DNA of 64,000 nucleotides from positions 8,709,501 to 8,773,500 of the forward strand of contig NW_024881313.1 of NCBI RefSeq assembly GCF_018691265.1, given 5' to 3'. The notes under the pieces were generated by a model. That model was not told where the DNA came from and made no database searches. It saw only the letters and a list, made by a program, of their open reading frames with translations. The number at the start of each line of letters is the position of its first letter. Position 1 is the stretch's first letter. This document shows, piece by piece, positions 26,182-36,970 of the stretch. A program made the translations under genes and the position numbers. This stretch comes from Tyto alba. Taxonomy: Eukaryota > Chordata > Aves > Strigiformes > Tytonidae.

Positions 26182-26765
26182 TGTTGTGGTTTAACCCCAG
26201 CTGGCAATAAAGCCCCACACAGCCACTTGCCCACTGCCCCATGGGTGGGATGGGGGAGAGTAAAAGTGAGAAAACTCGTGGGTTGAGATAAAGACAGTTT
26301 AACAGGTAAAGCCAAAGCCACGCACACAAGCAAAGCAATCCAAGGGATTCATTCCCCACTGCCCCCGGGCAGGCGGGGGCTCAGCCCTCCCCAGGGCAGC
26401 CGGGCTCCACCACACGTAACGGTGACTTGGGGAGACAAACGCCATCGCTCCGAACGTGCCCCCCTCCCTTCCTCTTCCCCAGCTTTATATGCTGAGCAGG
26501 ACGACACCTGGTGTGGGGTATCCCTGGGGTCACTCGGGGTCAGCTGTCCCGGCTGTGTCCCCTCCCAACTCCTTGTGCCCCCCCAGCCTCCTCGCGGGTG
26601 GGGGGGGGTGAGGAGCAGAAGAGGCCCTGACTCGGTGTGAGCACTGCTCAGCCACAGCTAAAACATCCCTGGGTTGCCAACGCTGTTTCCAGCACAAATC
26701 CAAAACAGAGCCCCGTATTAGCTACTATGGAGAAAATGAACTCTACCCCAGTCAAAACCATCACA
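26182..26765 (-). mobile_element. Solo LTR of an avian ERVL-like endogenous retrovirus
   Basis: Read on the minus strand, the element starts TGTGATGGTTTTGACTGGGG, contains 'gctgagcagtgctcacacc' and a GC-rich middle, and has a TATA-like 'catataaagc' at about 26,485. It ends with 'tgggttaaaccacaaca' on the minus strand, so both termini carry TG...CA. Flanking GATGG duplications show one integration event, with no internal gag-pol sequence. It is therefore a solo LTR left by recombination between the two LTRs of a provirus. The layout matches LTRs common in neoavian genomes. It is about 584 bases long, with GC far above the surroundings. It opposes the CR1 copies and runs in the same direction as the inferred leftward transcript. 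Open frames over it (for example 26,422-26,640) are not genes. Confidence 0.92.
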
Positions 26766-26770
26766 GATGG
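26766..26770. repeat. Target-site duplication, right copy (GATGG)
   Basis: Identical to 26,177-26,181. Together they bracket the solo LTR. Confidence 0.9.
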
Positions 26771-29176
26771 CAAAGAACAATCATCAAGAACTATTTTTGA
26801 TATGTTTTTGTAGCTATTCCACTGCTTTTAAGTCTGCCTAAATTATATCAGCCTCGCTGGGTTGCCCTAATGACTGAATGAGCACTTAACCGCTGCTGGT
26901 TGCCATCCCAACTTCCATGCTCCCTGCCATTTCTGCCCCTGGCTGAGAAAGAGATGGCTATACTACAGTCTTCCACAGTGCGTGTCTTCAGGAGGTCTGA
27001 ACCTTGAACAGGGCTTTCACAAGCTCTCCTTGTGATCCTACCTGTTTCTCCCAATACAAATAGCCAATGAAGACATCAAAATTTCACATGCAGAGGTGAC
27101 AACCTGACCTCATTATAGTCAATGGCAAAACTCCTCACGGGTAAGTAAAATCCCTGACCTTTTCAATCGAGGACCTAACACTGTTAATATCAGCGTTCTC
27201 CTCAGCAAATTGTTTAGAAGATGCCCACTCCTAGCGCCTTCTTTTGAAATCTGCATTTTCTTCATAATCTGAATCAGTATCAACGACATGCATCAGCACA
27301 AGGAAAAAGAAGAGCTGATCAGCTCCAGAAGTCCTAAAAAGTCTCATCACATTAATACGCTGGTATTGCTCCAGTCATATGCATCTCACTGAAGTGGAGT
27401 AAAAACCTAGGGTTACATACCCATTCATCATATTAATCCTGTATCTTCCTCACTAGTTTCTGATGAAAGTTTCTTGACCAAAAAGAGCTAACTTCATTAT
27501 CCCATCAAAGCGAAGCTTTGAACTCTTTTGTTCCAAATGATTAAAAGATAACAATATTCAGTAACATTTTCATATCAGGACTCTAACTCCTTTTTTTGGG
27601 GAAAAAAAAAAAAAAAAAAAAAGCAGCATAGACAGATGGAGTGGAAGACAAGGTGTATGTGACAACATATATATATGAAATATATATATATATAGATACT
27701 TCAAATTCTTCCAAGAGACTTTGTGTAAGAAACCTGGATTTATCGAGAGCAATTGGCTATTCTCTTTGATGCTTACTTCATTCACAGATCTTCATAAGAG
27801 ACTAATATGTTCAAAATAGGAGAACCAGCACTTCTACATGGTTTTACTCAGCTTTTCTTTGTCATGTTATGCTTAACAATGCTCTCTGTTCAGTACAAAT
27901 TGTCCAACTTCAAGCAAGGAATGTACACATGCAAGAAGAATGGATTGCTAGGCTGCAACCACAGACGGTATCCATAAATTAAACCTAGATATATCATTTA
28001 TAAATGAAGACGCCTTTCCCTGACTCGTATCTTGGTTTGGATTCCCCTCCAAACTATTCACTCTTGTCAGCTCTGAATACCACAGGACCACATCTTGACC
28101 ATGTTTTTACTCTGCTGCTGTCGATGAGATTGAACTTCAGTTCCCTGCTGCTCCCTACTTTGATTTCTATGGGAGAAAAACTGAGTGCACAGAGGCCAAA
28201 AAGGATCCTGTGGCAATCTCCAGCTAGATCCCTGGTGTGGATGATGGAGGTCAGCAGGGCAGACCTCACCCACATCAGAAGACGCTCTATGATCTGTTTT
28301 AGCTACTGAATGCTATTTTCCATTTCAATTCACTGATCTTTCAATTTATAACGTGTTTTCAGAGACTACACAGAGTAGCTATTTATATCCCAAATAAAAC
28401 AGCTTCAACTCCAACATGAAATATCAAAACTCCACTTAATTAATAGTATGGCTTATTGGTTATATTGTCTACCAAAAAAGGAAACATAGAAGATTAAAGT
28501 GGTAACTATATCTATTGTATATTGTCAGCATGTTCCTCTAATTTTAAGTTATATATGAACAACTGAACAGTTATTTATCTGTGAATTAAGTAAAATGCAA
28601 ACAATTTATACATTTTACACACTAAAGCAGTTACTATGTGCATGTTGCTTATTTCTCATTTGTTATTCAGTGTTTCAATTTTCTTCCTTGGAAATCTTAT
28701 ATTCACACCTGCAGTTCACCCACCTCTTGTAAAGCAAGGTTTCATTTCAATAGTTAGGCACCTCGGAGACTTAATAACTGTCAAAAACTTGAATAATTAG
28801 TGTTTTATATAATTAAAAGCCTAGACATACAGAATGTCTGTTTCGTGTCATTTTCATCATATGTTTCTATAAAGATATTTTAATAGATGTTAAGTGTTTT
28901 AAAATAAAATTTCAATGTCACATTACTTTCCTACTCCAAAATAACAGGATTCAAGAACTTTTCTGGTAAGAACTATCAAATAAACTGTGTGTCTATATAA
29001 GCTGCAATAACAAATTCTGAAAAGCACATAAGAGCTTGTATTAATGTTATGCTCTCAAGACAGTATAGTTCTGCTCAGTGCCTTATTCATGGATTGTCAG
29101 TCTTGTGCTGTTTACTGTTTGGTAGATTTACCAATATGAAGTGTTAGGGTTCCCCTTTACGCAAGCACTAGACCTC
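26771..29176. other. AT-rich stretch between LTR and CR1
   Basis: No gene recognised. Contains an A21 run at 27,602-27,622 and an AT dinucleotide tract at 27,667-27,694. Around 28,004-28,309 three frames on both strands are open for 68-101 codons because local GC is higher. No splice pair or family motif was seen. Confidence 0.5.
27602..27694. repeat. Poly-A run and (AT)n microsatellite
   Basis: A21 at 27,602-27,622, then about 40 bases of unique sequence, then alternating TA at 27,667-27,694 broken by a short 'gaaa'. Likely length-polymorphic. Confidence 0.9.
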
Positions 29177-29665
29177 TGCATCCAGTTCTGGTGCTCCCAG
29201 TAACTGAAAGATGCCTCCTCTTGAGTCCATCAAGACACCCAGGGGCTGGAGCACCTTCCCTGTGCAGAGAAGCTGAGGGAGCTGAGCTTGTTCAGCCTGG
29301 AGGTGAGATGGCTTTAGCGAGGACCAAAACATCAGCCTGCCAGTGCCTATGAGGACTTTACTAACAAGATAGAACCAGGCTCTTCAGAGACATGCATGGC
29401 ACAAGAACAAGAGACAATACTGATGAAATGAAACTGGGAGGTTATGACTCAACATAAATAATAACAACTGCTATAAGGATAATTAAAATTTGGGTCTGGT
29501 TGCCCAGCGAGGTTGTGGAATCTCTTTTCTTGGAGGTTTTCCAGACAAAATTGGGCAAGTCCCTAAGCAACATGTTCTGAATTCTATGTTGATTCTGCTT
29601 TGACCAACACGTTAAACTACAGACCTCGTAAGGTCCCTTCCAACTTAAATGCTTCTGTGGTTTAG
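29177..29665 (+). mobile_element. CR1 LINE, 3' end, diverged long fragment
   Basis: CR1 landmarks are in order: 'catccagttctggtgctccc', 'ctgagggagctgagcttgtt', 'cagcctggaggtgagatgg', 'accaggctcttcagagac', 'ggttgcccagcgaggttgtg', 'cttggaggttttccagac' and 'ggtcccttccaacttaaatg'. Plus orientation. The internal region (about 29,320-29,480) has several indels relative to the family, so this is an old copy with no intact frame. Confidence 0.92.
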
Positions 29666-32600
29666 TTAATCACGAGCATTAGAAAAAGTAACAGGAAATG
29701 AGACTTCCAGTTTGACCTGAATACAACCTAGGACACATCAGTCAAGCTTTTTAAAAAAGAGCTAGAGTACTACCTCCCTCAGACAAGGCGCTAATGAGAT
29801 TTCCATGGGCACAGACTACCATTCTGGTCACATTTGCTGAAGAAATATAAATTTAGCTTGAAAAAGAATACAAAGAAAGGCACCAGCATATCTGGATGAC
29901 TAGAGATCATCTTACATGAAAATAAACGAGAAGGGTAAACTCAGGCTGACTAAATGAAGGCTCAGAGGATGTATGATTTCTGATTGATCAAGAAGTAAAC
30001 TCAGGAAAGTTAACAGATAATTTGTATTTAAACAGGTAAAAATTGACCATGTCCCAGTCTATTAGCACACTTAACTAGACTTCTCATTACAATTCTGTAA
30101 GCATCCTTATATCTCTTCTTGATTTACTTGCATGGTTTATAACTGATGACATGCATCAACTCCAATAAGTTTATTTTGGAGAAAAAAAAAAGAAAGGGCA
30201 GGGAGTGTGTGATAAAAAAGGAAAGCACAGAAAAAGGAACTGGAAAAACAAAGGAGAAAATGGGAAGAGGAAAAGGCAAAACTCCTTCCAGTGGATAGTC
30301 AAGAAGAGAACTGACAGGGTCTCCCCAATAAGCATTCTCTCCCAGGTGTCCTCTCCAGTACACCAGGTGGTCCACCATATGACTTTTTCCATAGAAACTA
30401 TACAGATTTCCTCATGATCTGCCCAAATTCCCTCTTACCTATCCCCACTTAACGATGATATTAGCACATATTGGAATAGTCTTTGATCAGAGGCTGATAT
30501 TGCAAGCTAACTAGCTGTTAAGCTTTGCATATATTATTGGGTAACATTTATCAGATACTTGTCTTTCTCCTAATGCAAACTAAAAGCTGCAAAAAATGGT
30601 GCAAGAAAAGGATGGCGAAAAAGAATGACTCTTATACCAACAGCAATCACTTCCCATAGGAAACCTGATAGAACAGTAGTATCAGGGTGTGCAGGTGCAA
30701 GGCCATGAGAACAACAGTAAAGGACCAAGGGCAGGAGGACTGCAAAGGAAATACTGCCCACAGCTTTGGTGGGTGAAAGGTTACAGAGCTGCAAGAGAAA
30801 GACAGAAGCCAGAGCTGCAAATGGAAGACCCCTGGCACTGCAGAAGGCTGAGGTACCAGCACACCACCTTCTTTATGAGTAAGTTCAGGCTCAAGTCTTC
30901 TCCTATCTTGCGTGCACACAGACTGATTTATCCCTCAGGGCTGCCAATTTCTCTAGTGGACCAGACACCACCTTTTTGAGACACTCATTAGGCAAAGCCT
31001 TCTTTTCTTTTCCGGGTTAAAACAGCATGACAATAGAAGCTGGACTCAGTGAACATGATGGTAGAGATTCACATGTGCTCAGCCTGAGCCAGATACAGGA
31101 CTCAAGTCTGAACAAAGCCCCAAGAGCGACAGTCACCCATTCTAGAGAAAGAACACTCTGTATCTTGAACAGAAATGAACTTAAAGCAAAGACTGAGAGG
31201 CTCAGAGCAGACATCGATTTAAGAGATGCAGAAGCCAGCATCTTCTACTCTAAGACTGAAGAACCAGGGTCAAATAAAGGACGTACTGTAAGTAGTCATC
31301 TTCTTATAGGCACTTCTGAGCTAACTTCACTGAAGACCACTTAGTTTCCTTAAACAAAAATAGTTTACATTTATGCAATAGCTTTAAAACCAAACTATCC
31401 TGACAGTTATTAGACATTATAAAGAAACTTCAGCAATGTATCAAGATTTGTGAATGATACATGTTAGCATTTATACTGAAAAACACCATTAACAAGAAAT
31501 TAACAAGTATTTGCTTCCTACTACCTTCCCAGATCCTAACTTACATAATACATTGAATTCATGCTGAAGACAAGCGAATATCTGATCTTGAAGGCTGTGT
31601 AATAAAAGTTTTCAATCACTTTTCCCCATAAAGGAATTTCTACATTGCATAATTTCACCTTGCCAATCTCCACTGTGGAAGAATGTATGAACAGTAAAAC
31701 CTAATCAAACCATAGATCTGCTTAGCCCAATATCTTGTCCCCTGATGTCCAACAGCAGATGAGTAAGGAAAAGAGAAAGAGCAACGCAACCGTGGAATGG
31801 TACCTCCTTGGAATACCCTGAAGTCTTCAGACTACTTGCAGGTTGGGGACATTCTGATCCAGAATCATCATATCTCTGCTTTCTAGCCTTTGATAACTCA
31901 TGTTAGCTTCCTGTGTTGACAAACTTCTTTGGCAAAGTGTTACATAACTATATACTGTATACATTGTATAAAAATGGAGAAGCATGGAGGAGTTTGGGTA
32001 TGTCCTCACAGGAAAGTTAGATCATACCTTGTAGCTGAAAGAATTTTAAGATGGCTTCAAAGTACTGAAACATTATTTCTGAACAGCAGTTAAGCACGTT
32101 TCGCTGTAACTTTTAAGGTGCCTGAAGATGAAGCTATGGGTTAGCAGGCACAAATAAACTTCACAATACTATAAAAGTTGTAATAATAAAGTCAATGCTG
32201 TCTTATCCAGCATGCACTGGCATTCACAATATAATGCATTCATTCCAAGTAAATTACATCAAATAAGGGATAAATTCTTTGGTCATATATGATCATCCTA
32301 ATCCACAAACTCAAAACTAAAAGGGCCAAATGAAAGGTGATTTCTCAAGCGATGTTAATGCCTTACTCACATGTCAGTTTCGGTAAACAAGCTAACATTA
32401 AGTGATTCAGCAACACAACTTTCTCTGAAAAAATGTTTATTTCTCTGGAAATCATTACTGAAACCTTGAAGCATGACGAATACCTTTTATCATGGAACAG
32501 TCCCATGTTCTGTCTACGTGAGAGTTACCTTTAATTTCACTCATCAAATGTATTACATACCTTCCTACTTAAATGCAGCAGCAGAAAGAACATTTTCTTA

Positions 32601-34899
32601 TAAGCTCTTGAAGAGACTGGAAAGCTCCGATAAATACTCATTCTTTTAACTTGAATTTCTATGGAAAGTTAATTTCACGTAAACATTACACAGATAGAAT
32701 GTAGCATATAACCCTCAAGAAATGTGTCCCAAACCTCTTCTGTAAGAGGGAAAAAGCTCTCACTCCCCAGATATACTAAGCTCTCTCAGCTACATGATTC
32801 AGCTGTGGCTACACTGTAAACCAGAAGTACTTTCTATTGTAGTTTCTATACACATACCCTAAGTAGCTTTACACTACCTAGTCTGAATACCAACGAATAT
32901 AAAATGACAATAGTATATGCAGTCTGGTAAATATGTGCTTAATTTACCATTTTGGAGATGACTAGGCTACATCCCAACTTTTTTGTTATTTTTCATTGGT
33001 TATAGTTGTTCACACACAACAGGATTTGATTACTTTCAAAACTACATTTCTCCTACTAAGCATTACTTGAATACTACGAAAATAACTATTCCAACTACAT
33101 TTAGTCACCCTCAGTATTCACGGTAATTCTTACTGGGATTCATATAATTTTCACAATGGGTAAACACGAATTTGATCAATATTTTCAGTATGCAAACTAC
33201 ATTTTTAACAGCAATTTCTATGGGACTACCTCAGGTAGTGAAACGAACAACTGAAAATTATTTTCCATTTTAAATGCATTTTAGGAAGTACATTGTTTTT
33301 ATAACTGAATCTATTTTTAATGTGATCTTCTATTAAGAAATCAGAAAATATATATGCCACTCAATCATAATATTACATTATTTTCCCAGAAAAATTCTAA
33401 TATAAACAACTGCACCAAATGAAGCATGTATAGGGACTTTCAGTAGCGAAGACACTATTTCACTTTTGGTTTTGAACTACTCTGGGCACAGGGAAATCGT
33501 GGTAAACAGAAGATACACAACAGCTTACAAACTACTATTCCCACTTCATCCTGCAGACTGCTTTTCATTTGTGTAAAAGCAGGTTAATGGAAAACCAAAC
33601 ACTGCTGTTTTCAAAACTGGCATTTTAATGTCAGGTTGAAAATACAGGGGTGTATTACATATTCACATAGACTTTGATACCAAAATACAAAGGAATCTGA
33701 CACCAAGAATAGTGTTTTGGGTAGGCTTAATTAACTATGGAGCTGCACTTGCATCAGCTCGGTCACCAAGAGGTATAATGACGTGTTTTTATCTTTTTCG
33801 GAATTCTGAACTGACAACAATGTTTTCATACAAAAGACAGCTATTTCAGTATTTATATGAAGAAGCTGGCACCAGCAGTAGGTAAATATGATCGACTGGA
33901 GCTTTTCTCTGGGGCCATGACATGTTTTTTCCCCAATGTTCTGGAAAAAGAGGTGTTAAAATAGTGCATTATTTGCATCACTGACAGTGGAAAGTTATAT
34001 AGTTGAGACCTATCTATTTTATACAAATAATGGTGCAACTTAAGTGTATGAAGGGATGTAACTGCCTTCTAAGACTGTTCCGGTATTATGACAGAGAACA
34101 AGCCAGCATTTCTCTCTATAAAAAAAAAAAAAAAAATAGGCGTTCTGGGTACAAAACATAGATGGGCTGGAGCCACTCATATAGGAACGCATTGGACATG
34201 ACAGAAAATTTAGAAACATTCAGCAAAAAATATAATTTTAAACATCTTCAATAGATCTAGGGAAACTGCTGGGCAGCCAGGGGTGGAGAGCTGAGAGAGG
34301 GGAGGTAGGAGAGGGAGAGGGCATTTGAAAAACCTTAATGTGAAATACCTTCCTTTTTTGTTTGTGAGTTCTCAGCAGAGCATACAGGCCTTTGAGAGCT
34401 TGCAAATTAAATCCTGAATAACTGTCACAAAACTATTCTTCTGTCACAGAAAACAAAATGTCAAGGAACTAAAGCTGACAACATTGAAAGACAAATATGT
34501 TTAAAATTCCTCCGTTCCTGTGTCGGTGCTGTTCTGTGCTGTTTGTGACAGAGATTCTCAACAGCTTTTGCATCAGAAAAGAACATTCATGCATTCTCAT
34601 ATGTCAAAAGGTCTCCACAATTCGCTTCGCTACTTCTTTCTCATTGTTCGCCTTGTTTTAAACATTTCTCATCTCTTAAATTCTCATGTAGCTTAACAGC
34701 GTTTTGAGACCTCTTCAGAGCACTTAAAAATACAAACTGCCTTGGGCTCAGTGTAAATTTTTCTAAGATGAATACGCACTTGATGCATTACAAGTAATAC
34801 CTGCCTTTTTTCTTATCAGCGATAAGCACGAATGATTACTGACTGCTATTATATTCCATTTCAATTCGACATTCGGACATTTTAGGCGAGTCAAAACAC
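29666..34899. other. AT-rich stretch left of the CpG island
   Basis: No gene recognised. From about 32.7 kb to 34 kb the plus strand is strongly C-over-G (for example 33,001-33,120), as expected for the first intron of a minus-strand gene. A17 at 34,120-34,136. Overlapping open frames on both strands at 30,570-31,344 (up to 105 codons) lie in a patch of higher GC and show no recognised family. Confidence 0.5.
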
Positions 34900-35526
34900 C
34901 AGCACCCTCCTCGGAAACTGCCCGTCCGATGCCCAGCGTTGCTAACCTGCAAGTTGCCTTCCCGGGATGCGAAAATCGAGTGACGGAGAACTCCGGCCGC
35001 GCAGCCGGGACGGGAGGCGCCGGTACCTGCGCCCGCCCGCCGCCAGCCCCGCCCCGGGCAGCCCCGGCCCCGCTCCCGGGGGCTCGGCGGCCCAGGGGGC
35101 AGCTCCCCCCGGCCAGGAGCCCGCCCCGTCCCCTCCGCCCGCCGAGGCTCCAGCGACCACCCCCCCCCGCCAGCCTCCGAGCTGCCGTGGGTGCCCCCCG
35201 GCACCCCGCCGCGGCCCCACAGGAGGAGGGGGTCCCAAAGGGCACCCACCCCCCCACCACCCCACCCCGGACGAAGTAAAGCGCACGTACGCCAGGCAAG
35301 GGCAGACGCACCGAAAACTCCTCTTCCACTCACGCTCCCGCGAAACAAAACTTAACACCCACCCACCCCCCCCCCGCCACCTTGCCCGCCCTGACACGGC
35401 CCAACTTCCCGAAACCTTCCCAAAGGTCCAAAAAACACCCACCCCGGCAAGTCAAGGGCAGCGGCCGGGCGGCGGGACCGGCCGGCCCCCGCGGCCGCGG
35501 AGCGGCAGCCGGCCGGTGCCACTCAC

Positions 35527-35700
35527 CTCCCCCGCGCCTCCGCCTTATCTCTTCGCCCGCGGGCTGCAACTTCCAGTCCTCCCCCCAACTGCCATCTTCC
35601 ACCGGCGCGGCGGGGGAAGGAGCGGAGCCGGCAGGAAAAGTTGCGGCGGCTGCCGCGGGGATTAGGTGGCCATAGCGCCGGCGGGCGGAGGAGCCCGAGC
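35527..35700 (-). other. Probable non-coding first exon of a leftward gene
   Basis: Seen: the minus strand reads GGGGGAG|gtgagtgg at 35,527/35,526, a perfect U1-complementary donor inside the CpG island. The upstream limit is not visible; 35,700 is an estimate just downstream of the Sp1 box. The exon contains two short upstream frames. One is a four-codon MAT-stop at 35,662-35,673. The other is a 16-residue frame starting at ATG 35,595 (context GGAAGATGG) and stopping at 35,545. Coding therefore does not seem to begin in this exon, and a start in a later exon is expected. An alternative donor GCAG|gtaccg ends at 35,027. Intron 1 would extend leftwards. I cannot name the gene. Confidence 0.6.
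35545..35595 (-). other. Short upstream ORF in the first exon, overlapping a YY1-type site
   Basis: ATG at 35,595-35,593 in a strong context (A at -3, G at +4) opens 16 codons (MAVGGRTGSCSPRAKR) and stops at TAA within the exon. The ATG is embedded in the YY1-type motif AAGATGGC. Motifs of this kind lie just downstream of transcription starts in many vertebrate promoters. Whether the frame is translated is unknown. Confidence 0.4.
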
Positions 35701-35710
35701 GGAGCGCGGC

Positions 35711-35720
35711 GGGGCGGGGC
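35711..35720. promoter_or_regulatory. Sp1/KLF GC box
   Basis: Exact 'ggggcggggc' followed by a (GGC)n stretch. It lies just upstream, on the minus strand, of the inferred first exon. Confidence 0.7.
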
Positions 35721-35776
35721 GGCGGCGGCGGCAGCCGCGCTGCGATCGCAGCCCGTGGCGACGCGGGGAGGATTTA

Positions 35777-35786
35777 CTAAAAATAG
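35777..35786. promoter_or_regulatory. MEF2-type element
   Basis: CTAAAAATAG (reverse complement CTATTTTTAG) fits the MEF2 consensus YTAWWWWTAR exactly. It is an isolated AT-rich word of about 15 bases inside otherwise pure GC-rich sequence, which suggests it has been kept by selection. It could alternatively act as a degenerate TATA-like element about 80-100 bases upstream of the likely minus-strand start. Confidence 0.5.
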
Positions 35787-36896
35787 CGGCGGCGGGCGGG
35801 CGGGGGGGGGGGGGTGGCGGGGGGAGAGGCCGCCGGGCTGCGCCGCGCTCCCCGCCGCGGCCGCTGGGGGCCGAGCGGGCCGGGGGTAGTGCCGGGAGCG
35901 GCGCCGCGCCCAGGCGGAGGGGCAGGGGGAGTGCCCGGGGGCGGTTTCGGGCACTGGACGCGAGGGGCTGCGGTCGCAGCGGCTCGCTGAGGCGGGGGGG
36001 AGAGGCGGCGGTGCCCGGTGCCCGCCTGAGAGCGGCCGCCCCGCTCCGCCTCGGGGCTGGGCGGGAGCGCGGCGGGCACCGGCAGCCGGAAGGGCTCGGC
36101 GGCGGGCCTGGGGAGGCCGGGCCTAGGCCCCGCGGGGCTCCCACCGCCTCCCCGCGCGGCCCGGGCTGGCGGGGCAGCCGCTCGGTTTGTTCGCGCCCGT
36201 CGCCACCCTTTCCGCGGGTCACCCCGCTCGGGGCAGGGCACGCACCTGCCTCTCGGCCCGCTCCCCGGTCGGCGAGCGGCCGGAGGGCGGGGGGCGGGGG
36301 GCGGGACGGCCCCCGGCGGCGCCCCGGCTTTCGGAGCAGGGCGAATGTGCGCAGGCGGCCCCGCCGGCCCGGGGTCTGTGTTCCACTGCGCTCTCGCACC
36401 CCGAGGCGGTTGCCACGTTTCCCTGGTGCTGCCTTCCCCTCGTGGTCTTTTTATCAGCCTTGATATTTCTTAGTATCTTCAACTAGAGGATGGCCATCGT
36501 AACGCACATCAGGTCTCTTTAGTGATGAGTAACAGTCTCCAGAATTCCCTTTTCCTAATACTGTTAGACGTGGCATACGAAGCCACTTTAGTCTAAGGAA
36601 CCTGTCTTAACCACATTTCTTTCTAATCTAAATTTATGGATGGATTTCTTCATTACTTGGGAGAGAAGGGAGTGTCTCCTTTTATTTCTCCCCTTCCAGG
36701 TAAAGATTAGCCACAAAGCAGTTCCTGGAAATCTAAGCAATCAAAAGAAGTCATTAGCTATCTTCCACCTAAAGGCTTTGGAATTTGCATTTGTATTTAT
36801 CTATATTCCACTTAAAAGTTTCACTCTGTGTTTTACTCTTTTTTTTTTTTTAATTTTTCAGTTTGATTGTACTTATTCCCACTGTACTGTTTTCAG

Positions 36897-36970
36897 ATGT
36901 TAGCTTTTCTGAAGCAAGTGTTTAAAATTGTTGTTTCCAAGACTGGTGAAGAACTGGTCAAGAGCAAAAG
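36897..36970 (+). CDS. Candidate coding exon with possible start codon, unknown small protein
   Basis: Seen: 'cactgtactgttttcag' is a good acceptor immediately before an ATG at 36,897, and 'AAAAG|gtaaagc' is a strong donor after 36,970. Between them 24 codons plus two bases are open, starting MLAFLKQVFKIVVSKTGEEL. An upstream acceptor at 36,861 would put an in-frame TGA before this ATG, making it the first usable start. The ATG context is weak (C at -3). Position, about 0.5 kb from the CpG island edge, suits a second exon of a rightward gene. The two overhanging bases AG join in frame with the T that begins the candidate last exon at 49,273, giving a serine codon. I do not recognise the peptide. 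Confidence 0.33.

Larger units (their letters stand above)
34900..36440. promoter_or_regulatory. CpG island, probable bidirectional promoter
   Basis: About 1.5 kb of very GC-rich sequence (roughly 75-80% by eye) dense in CpG, with abrupt AT-rich flanks. It contains a Sp1 GC box 'ggggcggggc' at 35,711-35,720 and another GC-box cluster near 36,290-36,305. It also holds a MEF2-type element at 35,777-35,786, a YY1-type 'aagatggc' on the minus strand near 35,591-35,598, a G13 run at 35,802-35,814 and C-runs near 35,161 and 35,365. No clear TATA box was found. This is a typical broad housekeeping or developmental promoter. Many long open frames on all strands are by-products of low stop-codon frequency at this GC, and I call none of them genes. 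Confidence 0.9.

Noticed and set aside
26422..26640. 72-codon plus-strand open frame
   Set aside because: It lies entirely within the solo LTR and is antisense to it.
30570..31344. Overlapping open frames on both strands (74-105 codons)
   Set aside because: Open simultaneously on both strands in a patch of higher GC. No recognised family and no linked splice signals.
34763..36486. Many long open frames (up to 265 codons) on all frames across the CpG island
   Set aside because: At this GC stop codons are rare in every frame. The products are low-complexity P/R/G/A-rich on both strands at once, several frames start with GTG rather than ATG, and none continues through the consensus donor at 35,527 into a known domain.
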